From Clostridioides difficile CD160 (GTDB lineage: Bacteria; Bacillota; Clostridia; Peptostreptococcales; Peptostreptococcaceae), in assembly GCF_000449425.2 (NCBI RefSeq), contig NZ_AVHW01000104.1, positions 1 through 56,400 of the forward strand: a DNA stretch of 56,400 nt, given 5' to 3'. Shown piece by piece: positions 1-10,223 of this stretch. Each line of letters begins with the position of its first letter. Position 1 is the first letter of the stretch. A program made the position numbers and the translations under genes. The notes beneath the pieces were generated by a model. That model saw nothing but the letters and a program-made list of their open reading frames with translations. It did no database searches and was not told where the DNA came from.

Positions 1-173
1 AAATTTTATATATATTTATTATATGAAGATGATTTCACTTACATAAAATCAATCTAAACCTTCTTTATATTCTTAATTACAACATAATTTTACAGTAAAT
101 TTAAACTTGTTGTGAATTTATTGTCACTAAAAACTTACATTTTTTTCGTTATTTTATTAACATCAAAAACAAA
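1..173. other. AT-rich intergenic stretch, no gene seen
   Basis: This stretch lies past the atpC terminator and runs off the left edge. I see no open frame with a ribosome binding site and no convincing promoter or structured RNA. It probably contains the upstream region of the next gene outside the window. Confidence 0.4.
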
Positions 174-217
174 AAAAGTCATTTTATCCAAAATATTTTT
201 TGGTCAAAATGACTTTT
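174..217 (-). terminator. Intrinsic terminator of the atp operon
   Basis: On the minus strand AAGTCATTTT pairs with AAAATGACTT around a short loop, followed by a run of seven T. It begins about 20 nt after the atpC stop, so it closes the ATP synthase operon. Confidence 0.85.
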
Positions 218-236
218 TAGGATATAAATTAAATTA

Positions 237-497
237 TTAAATCCACTCAGCAGATTCTGTTAATATAACTGTTTTATTTTGAGCTACATTAACAAATCCT
301 TCTGCTATTTTCGCCTCTTTAAAACTTCCATCTTTTTTTATCTTTAAAATTCCTACAGGTATACCTGAAACAAATGGTATATGACCTTTCAATACCCCTT
401 TGTCTCCTTTTGTAGTTCTAACTACTACCATTTCAACGTCTCCATCATAAAAAGTATTATCTGGAGTTACAACTTTCAATGAAAATTCACTGGCCAT
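237..497 (-). CDS. atpC: ATP synthase F1 subunit epsilon, short form
   Basis: Epsilon subunit of the F1 rotor stalk, peripheral on the inner membrane face. The 86 residues cover only the N-terminal beta-sandwich that contacts gamma and the c-ring (start SLKVVTPDNTFYDGDVEMVV, then GVLKGHIPFVSG). Most epsilon subunits have 130-140 residues, with a C-terminal two-helix domain that can inhibit hydrolysis. Here the frame ends right after the sandwich (LTESAEWI, then tandem TAA stops) and the operon terminator follows, so no remnant of the helical domain is left in any frame. ATG is 2 nt after the atpD stop, which suggests translational coupling. Last gene of the atp operon. Confidence 0.95.
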   Translation of the reverse strand: MASEFSLKVVTPDNTFYDGDVEMVVVRTTKGDKGVLKGHIPFVSGIPVGILKIKKDGSFKEAKIAEGFVNVAQNKTVILTESAEWI

Positions 498-499
498 GA

Positions 500-1897
<1,398 letters not shown>

Positions 1898-1906
1898 CTA
1901 ACCTCC

Positions 1907-2785
1907 CTATTTTAGAGCTTCAACTCCACCAACTATCTCTGTTATTTCTTGAGTTACAGCTGACTGTCTTGCTCTGTTATAACTTAACTCTAAATTAGAT
2001 AGCATTTCATTCGCATTGTCTGTAGCTGATTCCATCGCAGTTCTTCTAGCACCTTGCTCTGATGCAAAAGACTCCAAAATTCCGCCATACACTGTACCTG
2101 ATATAAATTGAGGTACAATATAACTTAAAACTGCCTCTGCTGATGGTATATATTGTACTTTTGATTTACTTTGATTTTCTTCTTTTATTACAATTCCATG
2201 GTCATCTGTATCTTTTTCAAAAACTAATGGAAGCAATTTTAAAATTTCAACTTCTTGTGATAAAGCTGATTTAAACTTTGTATAAGAAATATAAACTTCA
2301 TCTACCTCACCTTTTTTATACAGGTCAATAATAGTTTGTGAAATTTCTATCGCATCTTCATATCCACAAGCTTCAACACTACTTATATCTTTTGCTATAT
2401 TGTAATCTCTTTTGGAAAAGAATTCATGAGCTTTCTTTCCTACAGTTATAACTGTTTCCTTTTTACCTTGCATATGAGATACAGATTCCTTTAATACATT
2501 GGAATTGTATCCACCTGCAAGACCTCTGTCTCCAGCCACTACTATATAGCACTTATTTTTTACTTCTCTTTCTTTTAAAAATTCATTTCTAACTCCACGT
2601 GTTGTTTGGGCAATATCTTTTACTGTATCGTACAAAGTATTAAAGTATTCTCTTGAATCTTCAGCTTTTTCTTTTGCCTTTCTAAGCTTAGAAGATGCAA
2701 CTAGTTCCATCGCTTTAGTTATTTGTTTTGTACTTTCAACAGTTCCCATACGTGTTTTGATTGCTTTAATTCCAGCTCCTGCCAA
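1907..2785 (-). CDS. atpG: ATP synthase F1 subunit gamma
   Basis: Central rotor shaft of F1, 292 residues, normal length. The N-terminal helix (IKTRMGTVESTKQITKAMEL) and the C-terminal helix (ATDNANEMLSNLELSYNRAR) are the two coiled-coil arms that turn inside the alpha3beta3 ring. The start is TTG, chosen because AAGGAGG lies 8 nt upstream and no nearby ATG fits. A weak start between atpA and atpD is in keeping with one gamma per three alpha and three beta, but this link to stoichiometry is inference. Confidence 0.97.
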   Translation of the reverse strand: MAGAGIKAIKTRMGTVESTKQITKAMELVASSKLRKAKEKAEDSREYFNTLYDTVKDIAQTTRGVRNEFLKEREVKNKCYIVVAGDRGLAGGYNSNVLKESVSHMQGKKETVITVGKKAHEFFSKRDYNIAKDISSVEACGYEDAIEISQTIIDLYKKGEVDEVYISYTKFKSALSQEVEILKLLPLVFEKDTDDHGIVIKEENQSKSKVQYIPSAEAVLSYIVPQFISGTVYGGILESFASEQGARRTAMESATDNANEMLSNLELSYNRARQSAVTQEITEIVGGVEALK

Positions 2786-2812
2786 TTAATTTACCTCCTT
2801 TTTTAAAAAGGA

Positions 2813-4315
2813 TTATACTTCAACAACAAACTTTTCTTTAAATTCATTTATTGCATCTGTTAAATCATGAGTGAAGTCCTCTCCACCTAATATTTTTCTT
2901 GATATTTCTGGATAATTATTATCTACAAATGCATACAGTTCTGATTCAAATCTAGCTATATTATCTATTGGAATATCCTCTAGATGATTATTTATAACAG
3001 CGTATATTATCATAACCTGATTTTCAACTTTTATTGGTTGATGCTCACCTTGTTTTAATATCTCAACGATTCTTTCACCTTGAGCAAGTCTCTTCTTAGT
3101 ATCTTCGTCTAAGTCAGAACCAAATTGTGAGAATGCTGCAAGTTCTCTATATTGTGAATATGCAAGTTTTAATGTACCTGCAACTTTTTTCATTGCTTTA
3201 ATTTGCGCAGAACCACCAACCCTTGATACTGATATACCAGGGTCAACTGCTGGTCTTACACCTGAATAGAATAACTCTGGTTGTAAGTATATTTGACCAT
3301 CTGTTATAGATATAACATTTGTTGGTATATATGCAGAAACGTCACCAGCTTGAGTTTCTATTATAGGTAAAGCAGTCATTGAGCCTCCACCTAATTCATC
3401 TGATAACTTAGCTGCTCTTTCAAGTAATCTTGAATGTAAATAGAATACATCTCCAGGATATGCTTCACGTCCTGGTGGTCTTCTAAGTAATAATGACATT
3501 TCTCTATATGCAACGGCTTGTTTACTTAAATCATCATATACTATAAGTACATGTTTTCCATTATACATAAATTCTTCACCCATCGCTGCTCCAGCATATG
3601 GTGCTATATATTGAAGTGGTGCTGATTCAGATGCTGTTGCTGAAACTACTATTGTATAGTCTAAAGCTCCACCTTTTTCTAGTGAATTAACTAATTGAGC
3701 TATAGTAGAACGTTTTTGCCCAATTGCTACATATATACATATAACATCTTTTCCTTTTTGATTTAATATAGTGTCAATAACTATAGATGTTTTACCAGTT
3801 TGTCTGTCACCTATTATTAACTCCCTTTGTCCTCTACCAATTGGTATCATTGAATCTATTGATTTGATTCCTGTTTGTAATGGTTCATAAACAGACCTTC
3901 TATTTATTATACCAGGTGCCTCAGATTCAACTGGTCTAGTTTTTGTATATGCTATAGGTCCTTTTCCATCTATTGGTTGACCTAGAGAATTTACAACCCT
4001 ACCTATTAAAGCTTCTCCAACTGGAACTTCAACTATTCTTCCAGTTCTCTTAACTATATCGCCTTCTTTTATTCCACTGTCATCTCCAAGTATAACAGCT
4101 CCAACTACTTCTTCTTCTAAGTTAAGTGCCATACCATATATTTCACCTGGGAACTCTAGTAACTCACCAGACATAGCTTTTTCTAATCCATATACACTCG
4201 CTATACCATCCCCAACTGTTAAAACACTCCCTGTATCTGTCAACTCAACTTTATTCTCATAATTTTTTATTTGCTGTTTAATTATAGAACTTATTTCTTC
4301 AGGTTTTAAGTTCAT
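2813..4315 (-). CDS. atpA: ATP synthase F1 subunit alpha
   Basis: Non-catalytic, nucleotide-binding alpha subunit of F1, 500 residues. Walker A GDRQTGKT is at residues 169-176 and the alpha/beta signature [11 protein letters not shown] lies in the C-terminal half. The amphipathic N-terminal segment (residues 1-25) is the usual contact with delta. ATG is preceded by GGCGGTG at 5 nt. Neighbours are atpH upstream (16-nt gap) and atpG downstream, the standard F-type order. Confidence 0.98.
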   Translation of the reverse strand: MNLKPEEISSIIKQQIKNYENKVELTDTGSVLTVGDGIASVYGLEKAMSGELLEFPGEIYGMALNLEEEVVGAVILGDDSGIKEGDIVKRTGRIVEVPVGEALIGRVVNSLGQPIDGKGPIAYTKTRPVESEAPGIINRRSVYEPLQTGIKSIDSMIPIGRGQRELIIGDRQTGKTSIVIDTILNQKGKDVICIYVAIGQKRSTIAQLVNSLEKGGALDYTIVVSATASESAPLQYIAPYAGAAMGEEFMYNGKHVLIVYDDLSKQAVAYREMSLLLRRPPGREAYPGDVFYLHSRLLERAAKLSDELGGGSMTALPIIETQAGDVSAYIPTNVISITDGQIYLQPELFYSGVRPAVDPGISVSRVGGSAQIKAMKKVAGTLKLAYSQYRELAAFSQFGSDLDEDTKKRLAQGERIVEILKQGEHQPIKVENQVMIIYAVINNHLEDIPIDNIARFESELYAFVDNNYPEISRKILGGEDFTHDLTDAINEFKEKFVVEV

Positions 4316-4331
4316 GGGTTCACCGCCATTC

Positions 4332-4877
4332 TTAAGATATTACTTCAGATAGCTTTTCTTTCATCTTATCTAGACGAGTTTTTACAGTGCCATCTATCTG
4401 TTCATTTCCAAGTCTAACTAGAACTCCCCCTAGTATAGTCTTGTCAACTACATTTTCTATAGTAACATTTTTGTTGTATTTACTTGAAAGTTTAATTTCA
4501 AGTTCTTTAATATCTGTTTCACTCATTGGAATAGCACTTATTGCTACACCAGCAATTACATTATTTTTCTTATTTAATAATTCTTTATAAGCTAATTCTA
4601 TATCTTCTAAATATGATATTCTATCTTTATCTACCAAGACTTTTAGGAAGTTTTTTATGTTCAAACTTACTTCCTTACTAAAAATAATTTCTACCAAGTT
4701 TTTCTTTTCTGATTTTGAAACTAATGGTGATTTTAAAACTTTGTAGAAATCTTTACTAACTTTAGTCATCATATCTACTACTTTTTCTAATTCTTTGAAC
4801 AATGCATCAGTTGAATTTTCTTCTTCTCCTAATTGAAATAGGGCTTCGGCATATCTGTTGGCTATTACATTTATCAT
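4332..4877 (-). CDS. atpH: ATP synthase F1 subunit delta
   Basis: OSCP/delta subunit that ties the peripheral b-subunit stalk to the top of F1; 181 residues, usual length. It starts [16 protein letters not shown], the conserved first helix of the delta N-terminal domain, and ends with the typical [20 protein letters not shown]. Its ATG overlaps the atpF stop codon in an ATGA arrangement, so the two peripheral-stalk proteins are probably translated in a coupled way. Sequence conservation is lower than for alpha or beta, as is normal for this subunit. Confidence 0.95.
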   Translation of the reverse strand: MINVIANRYAEALFQLGEEENSTDALFKELEKVVDMMTKVSKDFYKVLKSPLVSKSEKKNLVEIIFSKEVSLNIKNFLKVLVDKDRISYLEDIELAYKELLNKKNNVIAGVAISAIPMSETDIKELEIKLSSKYNKNVTIENVVDKTILGGVLVRLGNEQIDGTVKTRLDKMKEKLSEVIS

Positions 4878-5371
4878 TTAGCTTCCCCTACCTCTTTTAT
4901 AAAGTTTTCTATCAATTCCTCATGCTTAGATTTATCTAAATCTTTTTCAATGACCTTAGATGCTGCAAGTAGTGCTATATTAGATATATCATTCTTAATT
5001 TCATTTATAACCTTTTGTTTTTCTTGTTCTACATCTTTACTTGCTTTTTCTTTTATATCAAGAGCATCTTTCTTTGCAGTATTTACTATATCATCTGATT
5101 TCTGTTCTGCTCTTATAGTTGCTTGTTTTATGATTTCTTGACCTTCATCTTTGGCAAAATTGATTTTTGACTCATATTCTTTTTTCAGAGCTAAACCTTC
5201 ATTTTTTGCTTTTTCGCCTTCTGCCAAATCGTTTTTAATATCATTTTCTCTTGATTCAATTATATTTAATACTGGCTTAAATAAAAGCTTTCTCAGAAGT
5301 AAAAATATTATAAAAGTATTAACAATTTGGAACACAAATTCCCATGTTATACCTACTAGTGCTTTCTCCAT
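4874..5371 (-). CDS. atpF: ATP synthase F0 subunit b
   Basis: Peripheral-stalk subunit: one N-terminal membrane helix (about residues 8-25) followed by a long charged coiled coil, 165 residues. A longer frame begins at 5389, but that ATG contains the ribosome binding site AAAGGAGG itself; the internal ATG at 5371 (MEKALVGITWEF) lies 6 nt after GGAGG and is taken as the start. It is separated from atpE by 122 nt carrying two hairpins and overlaps atpH by 4 nt. Confidence 0.93.
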   Translation of the reverse strand: MEKALVGITWEFVFQIVNTFIIFLLLRKLLFKPVLNIIESRENDIKNDLAEGEKAKNEGLALKKEYESKINFAKDEGQEIIKQATIRAEQKSDDIVNTAKKDALDIKEKASKDVEQEKQKVINEIKNDISNIALLAASKVIEKDLDKSKHEELIENFIKEVGEAK

Positions 5372-5400
5372 AATTATCCTCCTTTCCATAAATCATAACT

Positions 5401-5476
5401 ACTTATAATCACGAGAAGATAAAACTCTTCTCATGATTATAAGTTTGAGATGATTTACCTATAAACCTATCTCAAA
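5401..5476 (-). promoter_or_regulatory. Two hairpins between atpE and atpF
   Basis: After the atpE stop the transcript meets an 8-bp hairpin (arms 5469-5476 and 5444-5451) and then a 19-bp hairpin (arms 5426-5444 and 5401-5419). The only irregular pair of the long stem is G-U in the minus-strand RNA and C-A in the plus-strand reading, which favours a role in the atp mRNA. No T-run follows, so it is unlikely to be a terminator; an mRNA-stabilising or processing element that favours the multi-copy c subunit is plausible. Confidence 0.6.
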
Positions 5477-5493
5477 ATATTTAAGGACTAAAT

Positions 5494-5754
5494 CTACATT
5501 CCTAAGTATTTAAAGAATGGATTTACGAATAGAAGTATTATTGATACAACCAAACCATATATTGCTGAAGACTCTGCTATAGCAACACCTAGTAATAAAG
5601 TTGAAGTTATATCACCTTTAGCTTCTGGTTGGTTTCCTACTGCTTCTGCAGCTTTACCTGCTGCTACACCTTGCCCTATACCTGCACCTATACCTGTTGC
5701 AACTGCTATTCCTGCACCTATTGCTGATGCTGCCGCTACTATTGCTGTTTCCAT
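5494..5754 (-). CDS. atpE: ATP synthase F0 subunit c (Na+-type ligand set)
   Basis: Proteolipid of the rotor ring: two membrane helices with the polar loop NQPEAKGD at residues 41-48; 86 residues. The ion-binding carboxylate is Glu61 in helix 2 ([11 protein letters not shown]). Gln28 in helix 1 (GIGQG), Ser62, Ser63 and Tyr66 also match the ligand set known from the Na+-binding c-ring of Ilyobacter tartaricus (Gln32, Glu65, Ser66, Thr67, Tyr70, a constant offset of four). Coupling to Na+ is therefore likely, though inferred from motif only. The preceding atpB and following hairpins give it separate mRNA borders. Confidence 0.97.
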   Translation of the reverse strand: METAIVAAASAIGAGIAVATGIGAGIGQGVAAGKAAEAVGNQPEAKGDITSTLLLGVAIAESSAIYGLVVSIILLFVNPFFKYLGM

Positions 5755-5822
5755 AATTATTTCCTCCTTAAAACTTTAAATTTTTAAATTATTTTATTTT
5801 TATCTTAATATAAGTTGATTTC

Positions 5823-6527
5823 TTAATCTAATTCTCCTGCACTTGATATAAACACCATTGTTAACATTATGAATATATATGCTTGTAACAATCCTGCAAA
5901 TAAGTCAAAATACAAGTGCAATGGTACTGGTATTAATATCTGTCCAATTGGTATTGATAATCCTGGTATTAAACTGGATACAAAACCTAAAAGTTGATAA
6001 AACAGCCCCATTATAATTGTTCCACCTAAAATATTCCCAAATGGACGGAAACTTAACGATATTGGTCTAGCTAACTCACCTATAATATTGATTGGTAACA
6101 TTATGGCAAGTGGTTGAGCCAATTCTTTAAAGTACGATAATCCCTTAAATTTAACTCCTGCAAAATAAATCATAAAAAATGTAATCATTGCCCATGCAGC
6201 AGTTGTATCCAGGTCGGTTGTTGGTGATCTTAATCCAAGTAATGGGCTTAAATTTGAGCATGCGAAAAATAAAAACAAACTTCCTATGTATGGTATCATA
6301 TATGGCATTCTTTTTATTGTGTTTTTACCCATAACATTTGTAACCATTTTAGCAAGACCACCTATTGCAAATTCCAAAAATATTTGGATTTTACTAGTTG
6401 GAACTTTTTTTAAGTTTCTAGTCAAGAAATAAGATGCTATCGCTAAAAAGGCCATTATTCCCCAACTCACTAGTATTGTTTCACTAATTTTAAAGTTTCC
6501 TATGAGATAATAATGCGCTTGACTCAT
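5823..6527 (-). CDS. atpB: ATP synthase F0 subunit a
   Basis: Membrane stator that forms the two ion half-channels against the c-ring; 234 residues with about six membrane helices. The essential stator arginine is Arg161 in the conserved segment ELARPISLSFRPFGN. ATG follows GGAGG at about 8 nt. The gene starts 2 nt after the atpI stop, in the usual order I-B-E. Nothing unusual in length. Confidence 0.96.
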   Translation of the reverse strand: MSQAHYYLIGNFKISETILVSWGIMAFLAIASYFLTRNLKKVPTSKIQIFLEFAIGGLAKMVTNVMGKNTIKRMPYMIPYIGSLFLFFACSNLSPLLGLRSPTTDLDTTAAWAMITFFMIYFAGVKFKGLSYFKELAQPLAIMLPINIIGELARPISLSFRPFGNILGGTIIMGLFYQLLGFVSSLIPGLSIPIGQILIPVPLHLYFDLFAGLLQAYIFIMLTMVFISSAGELD

Positions 6528-6529
6528 AC

Positions 6530-6916
6530 TTATGCCTCCTTCCTCTTTAATTTATTTATAAAGTTTTTTGATAATATGACAAACTTTGTACTCAATAATC
6601 CTAATGCTGTTCCGATTATGTTTAAATGTGGTACTTTAGCTGAAGCAATTAGAACAACCGCCATTATAAATAACCTAATGGTATATTGTGCTGATGCATA
6701 AGCTTGTGCCTTTCCAGCAGAAAATGTCACCGATTTTTCCAGTGATATTGCCAATAATCTAAAATTTAACATAGCTATTATAGAGCCAAATATAAGTCCT
6801 AATAATACTGGCTTACTTAATGTTGATGTTATCAACATTAGCACAATTAAAATTACATCAAATATTACTATACCCTTTGTTACTGACCTTACTTGGTTAA
6901 GTAATTTTATATCCAA
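6530..6916 (-). CDS. atpI: ATP synthase subunit I (AtpI family)
   Basis: Small membrane protein of 128 residues with about four hydrophobic segments, encoded between atpZ and atpB. AtpI proteins help assemble the c-ring and are not part of the final enzyme. The start is TTG at 6916, with AGGAAGTG 5 nt upstream; the reading frame has no ATG nearby. Identification rests on position and hydrophobic pattern, because this family is weakly conserved. Confidence 0.8.
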   Translation of the reverse strand: MDIKLLNQVRSVTKGIVIFDVILIVLMLITSTLSKPVLLGLIFGSIIAMLNFRLLAISLEKSVTFSAGKAQAYASAQYTIRLFIMAVVLIASAKVPHLNIIGTALGLLSTKFVILSKNFINKLKRKEA

Positions 6917-6920
6917 TATA

Positions 6921-7148
6921 TCACTTCCTTCGTGTATATACTATTAGAGTTTTATAAACACCACTGAAAGCTCCTCCAACACCTAACAATAAAAATATTA
7001 TCGTCAGAACTGGACTAGTATTTAATTTACTATCTAAAAATTTTCCTAAGAAAGTACATCCTAATATTGATATTACAATCATCAATCCTATTTGACTTAT
7101 TAAACTAAACAACTTTGCAATTTCCATATGTGTATTTCTTTTACTCAT
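6921..7148 (-). CDS. atpZ: AtpZ/AtpI-family ATP synthase accessory protein
   Basis: First gene of the atp operon: 75 residues with two membrane helices (about 13-32 and 44-66) separated by a short loop with a conserved LGKFLDSKLNTSP-type segment. The family (AtpZ, sometimes called ATPase gene 1) works with AtpI in F0 assembly and has been proposed to carry Mg2+ or Ca2+. GAGGG lies 9 nt upstream of the ATG. It is 4 nt from atpI, so the pair is co-translated. Confidence 0.8.
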   Translation of the reverse strand: MSKRNTHMEIAKLFSLISQIGLMIVISILGCTFLGKFLDSKLNTSPVLTIIFLLLGVGGAFSGVYKTLIVYTRRK

Positions 7149-7225
7149 AAATAGTATCCCTCATTATTACAAAATAAATAACATTTAATTAATCTATATC
7201 ATAAATTTATTTAATTATAAAATAT

Positions 7226-7254
7226 ATCTTACTACTAATCAGATGATTTTTCAA
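7226..7254 (-). promoter_or_regulatory. Candidate promoter of the atp operon
   Basis: On the minus strand TTGAAA and TAAGAT are separated by 17 nt, about 75 nt upstream of atpZ. Two direct copies of ATTGTCAT (plus strand 7281-7288 and 7301-7308, exactly 20 bp apart) lie just upstream of the -35 element. No terminator follows the preceding deaminase gene, so read-through may add to atp expression. Confidence 0.5.
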
Positions 7255-7322
7255 ACACTTTCTTTTAATCATCCTATTCCATTGTCATAATTTAGCATTT
7301 ATTGTCATGTCATTATCCTTTA

Positions 7323-7760
7323 CTAAAATTTTATAAGCTCTATTCCTGCTTCTTTTAGCAATTCTGTAGACATGTCATCTGGATAATCACCTTCATAAAC
7401 AATTTTTAATATACCTGCATTTATGCACATTTTTGCACACAAAACACAAGGCCTTGTAGTAACATACAAAGTTGCCCCATCTACACTAATACCATTATGG
7501 GCAGCTTGTATTATGGCATTTTGTTCAGCATGTAATGCTCTACATAATTCATGTCTTTCCCCTGAAGGAATATTTAGCTCCTCCCTTTTACATCCAATAT
7601 TTTCACAGTGTTCAAGATTTCTTGGAGAGCCATTATATCCAGTTGTTAATATTTGTTTGTCCCTTACAATGACAGCACCTACTTGTCTTCTAATACAAGT
7701 TGAACGCTTTTTCACTACTTCTGCAATTTCCATGAAGTATTCATCCCATGATGGTCTCAT
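7323..7760 (-). CDS. comEB: dCMP deaminase (ComEB family)
   Basis: Zinc-dependent deoxycytidylate deaminase, which makes dUMP for dTTP synthesis. The zinc site is HAE at residues 77-79 with Glu79 as proton shuttle, and PCVLC at 104-108 for the two Cys ligands. The N-terminal [20 protein letters not shown] is typical of this family. 145 residues, normal length. It stands alone between yqeB and the atp operon; the ComEB name follows the Bacillus homologue, where the gene lies with competence genes but has no proven competence role. Confidence 0.9.
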   Translation of the reverse strand: MRPSWDEYFMEIAEVVKKRSTCIRRQVGAVIVRDKQILTTGYNGSPRNLEHCENIGCKREELNIPSGERHELCRALHAEQNAIIQAAHNGISVDGATLYVTTRPCVLCAKMCINAGILKIVYEGDYPDDMSTELLKEAGIELIKF

Positions 7761-7871
7761 AATTTACTTTTCTCCTCTTTGCTTATGTACTGGTCTTATA
7801 TATTTATTAGATTTCAAGCTAAATAAATACTTATTTTTATATTATATACACATGTTAATTGAATGTCCAAT

Positions 7872-7926
7872 AAAAAAAGAGCATTTTTACCATTTAAATT
7901 TTAAATACCCGTTATATGCTCTCTTT
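7872..7926 (-). terminator. Intrinsic terminator after yqeB
   Basis: On the minus strand AAAGAGAGCAT (7916-7926) pairs with ATGCTCTTT, which runs into seven T at 7872-7878. The loop contains a further self-complementary ATTTAAAATTTAAAT. It lies about 60 nt past the yqeB stop. Confidence 0.8.
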
Positions 7927-7985
7927 AATCTATTAAATTTATTATATCATCTTAATAAAATATTAATAGCCTTATCTAATATAAA

Positions 7986-8801
7986 TTAATTTTTTGGATA
8001 GATTCCTTTGTTTAATATGGCTTCTAAAACCCCTCCAGCTATGCATCTAGCTTTATCTGATATTGTGAAAGCATTCTTAACTTCTTCTTTTCTAGGGTCT
8101 ATGTCCAGTATTTTTAAATTTTTAGTTACCTTTGCTCCGTCTTTTAATAATCCTCTAAGCACTCCAGATATTGTTGCTCTAACTTCATGTTTTTTTTCAT
8201 AATCACTAATATAACAAAGTAAGTCTCCCTTTTCAACTATGTCGCCTATCTTACATACATTTTCCATTATTCCAGTATACTGTGAATGCATTACCCTCTC
8301 TTTGGCAAAACCTTTTATTGCACCTGGTATTCCTGTATTTTTTTCTGCTCTACCATCAGTTATTATTCTTCCTAGGTTATGACCTCTCATTGTTTCTATC
8401 ACAATATCTACGTCTTCTCCTGCACAAAACCCAGGACCTAACGCTATTGTAAGTGGTGCCATTTCTCTAGTTGTACCTAAGTTTTTCTTAGCTAATATTC
8501 CATCAACCAAAACAATCGGATTTATCTTAGATAGCATTTCTCCTTTTGGGTCTATAATCAGTGCTACTTTATCTTGAGACAAAGTTTCTTCTATTTCTTT
8601 TTCAGTATTACAAAGTATGCACTCCACACCTTCAACAACTACCTTTTTTTCATAAACAGCTTCACAAAAAGAAATTTGTCTTCTTATAGCTAACGGTTCT
8701 TCTATTTCTAGAGCAATCACTTTAAAACCACTATTGTGTAATTTATGAATAACTGCTGTTGCTAAATCTCCTGCTCCTCTTACCACTATACAATTTTTCA
8801 T
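7986..8801 (-). CDS. yqeB: YqeB-type accessory protein of selenium-dependent molybdenum hydroxylases
   Basis: 271 residues. An N-terminal nucleotide-binding-like segment (VVRGAGDLATAVIHKL, residues 6-21) is followed by a family-specific domain with GPGFCAGEDVDIVIETMRGH and a later lipoyl-like hairpin region (GDIVEKGDLLCYIS). This matches the YqeB/EF2563 family found with xanthine-dehydrogenase-like enzymes that use a labile selenium cofactor. The exact reaction is not established. No molybdenum hydroxylase or selenium gene lies nearby, so it would act in trans. Own terminator downstream. Confidence 0.8.
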   Translation of the reverse strand: MKNCIVVRGAGDLATAVIHKLHNSGFKVIALEIEEPLAIRRQISFCEAVYEKKVVVEGVECILCNTEKEIEETLSQDKVALIIDPKGEMLSKINPIVLVDGILAKKNLGTTREMAPLTIALGPGFCAGEDVDIVIETMRGHNLGRIITDGRAEKNTGIPGAIKGFAKERVMHSQYTGIMENVCKIGDIVEKGDLLCYISDYEKKHEVRATISGVLRGLLKDGAKVTKNLKILDIDPRKEEVKNAFTISDKARCIAGGVLEAILNKGIYPKN

Positions 8802-9015
8802 GTATTATCACTCCTAATAGTATCATTCATACTTTATTTTTAATTAAATTAATACATATCAATTTAATTGTAAGCAACTAACATGCCATATTAAAAAACA
8901 CTAATATTTTGTAGATTCCTGTAAAATAGCCATTCTTTTTTAATTGGTAAAAACTTTTTATTCTCAGTTCGAGAAATTTATCAATTCAAGAATTACTATT
9001 TTGAGAAAAATACAT

Positions 9016-9063
9016 AAAAAGGAACCTTCTTACATAAAATTATATACTACATAAGAAAGTCCC
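9016..9063 (-). terminator. Intrinsic terminator after upp
   Basis: A 16-bp stem (arms 9048-9063 and 9021-9036) followed by a T-run. Its four non-Watson-Crick positions are all G-U in minus-strand RNA but would be A-C on the plus strand, which fixes the orientation. The rest of the 288-nt gap between yqeB and upp shows no gene. Confidence 0.85.
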
Positions 9064-9089
9064 TAAGAAATATTTATGGTTATTTATTT

Positions 9090-9719
9090 TTATTTAGTTC
9101 CAAATAATCTATCGCCAGCATCACCAAGACCAGGAATTATATATCCATGTTCATTTAATCTTTCATCAACTGATGCAACATATATATCAACATCATCGTG
9201 ATATTTTTGTACTTCTGCTATACCTTCTGGAGCAGCTACTAAATTAGCTAGTTTTATACTTTTAGCTCCTTTAGATTTAAGTAAATCTATAGCTGCTACA
9301 GCAGACCCTCCTGTTGCAAGCATAGGGTCAACTACTATTATATCTCTTTCTCCTATGTCTTGAGGAAGTTTACAATAATATTCAACTGGTTTTAATGTTT
9401 CTGGGTCTCTATATAACCCTACATGCCCAACTTTTGCTGCTGGCATTAAACTTACTAATCCATCTACCATTCCAAGACCTGCTCTTAAAATTGGAATTAT
9501 TGCTAACTTTTTACCTGCAACTACTTTAGATGATGTTTTTTGAATAGGAGTTTCTATTTCGACATCTTTTAATGGTATATCTTTTGTTATTTCATATCCC
9601 ATAAGCATTGCAATTTCAGTTAAAAGTTCTCTAAAATCCTTAGAACCAGTATTTTTATCTCTCATTAAAGTTAATTTATGTTGTATTAATGGATGGTTTG
9701 TCTCTACCACTTTACTCAT
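9090..9719 (-). CDS. upp: Uracil phosphoribosyltransferase
   Basis: Salvage enzyme joining uracil to PRPP to give UMP. The PRPP loop DPMLATGGS is at residues 131-139, and the uracil-binding C-terminal segment [21 protein letters not shown]-type (about 180-200) is present. 209 residues, full length. A strong site CAGGAGGA precedes the ATG. It follows rpiB by 35 nt, so rpiB-upp are likely one transcript ending at the terminator downstream; both feed nucleotide metabolism through ribose phosphates. Confidence 0.96.
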   Translation of the reverse strand: MSKVVETNHPLIQHKLTLMRDKNTGSKDFRELLTEIAMLMGYEITKDIPLKDVEIETPIQKTSSKVVAGKKLAIIPILRAGLGMVDGLVSLMPAAKVGHVGLYRDPETLKPVEYYCKLPQDIGERDIIVVDPMLATGGSAVAAIDLLKSKGAKSIKLANLVAAPEGIAEVQKYHDDVDIYVASVDERLNEHGYIIPGLGDAGDRLFGTK

Positions 9720-9754
9720 TTTGATAATTCCTCCTGATAAAACTGTAATTTTTA

Positions 9755-10207
9755 TTATTTATTGTGTTTTTCTTCTATTGATTTAATCATATTTACTCTT
9801 CTAGCATGTCTATCACCTTCAAAATCTGTATTAGTCCATGCCTCAACTATTTCAAGTGCTAGACCTTTTCCTAAAACTCTTTCACCTAATGACAACATAT
9901 TTGCATCATTATGTGCTTTTGACATTTTTGCAGAAAATACATCTGATACAACTGCACATCTTATTCCAGGAACCTTATTTGCAGCTAGAGATATTCCTAT
10001 ACCTGTACCACAACATAATATTCCATAATCTACTTCTTTATCTATAACTGCATTTGCAACTACTTCTCCATAAACAGGATAATCAACAGAATCTGTCGCA
10101 TTATTAGTTCCATAATCTACACATTCTATACCTCTACCTTCTAAATAGCTTATTATTTCTTTTTTTAAATTATATCCTCCATGGTCACAACCTAATCCTA
10201 TCTTCAT
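9755..10207 (-). CDS. rpiB: Ribose-5-phosphate isomerase B
   Basis: Interconverts ribose 5-phosphate and ribulose 5-phosphate. The catalytic region CGTGIGIS starts at Cys66 and the conserved DHGG is at residues 8-11. The longest frame starts with a TTG at 10222 inside the ribosome binding site GGAGG; the ATG at 10207 ([11 protein letters not shown]), 8 nt after GGAGG, is the real start, giving 150 residues. It lies between the phosphatase gene and upp, with 16 and 35 nt gaps. Confidence 0.94.
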   Translation of the reverse strand: MKIGLGCDHGGYNLKKEIISYLEGRGIECVDYGTNNATDSVDYPVYGEVVANAVIDKEVDYGILCCGTGIGISLAANKVPGIRCAVVSDVFSAKMSKAHNDANMLSLGERVLGKGLALEIVEAWTNTDFEGDRHARRVNMIKSIEEKHNK

Positions 10208-10223
10208 TTGTTTATCCTCCAAT

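Noticed and set aside
5401-5444. Hairpin between atpE and atpF as an intrinsic terminator
   Set aside because: No T-run follows, and atpF to atpC have no other promoter that I can see.
7423-7989. Plus-strand frame of 188 codons across the dCMP deaminase and the following gap
   Set aside because: It runs antisense to a conserved enzyme, then through a terminator and AT-rich DNA. No ribosome binding site; Leu/Phe/Tyr-rich composition is typical of a chance frame.
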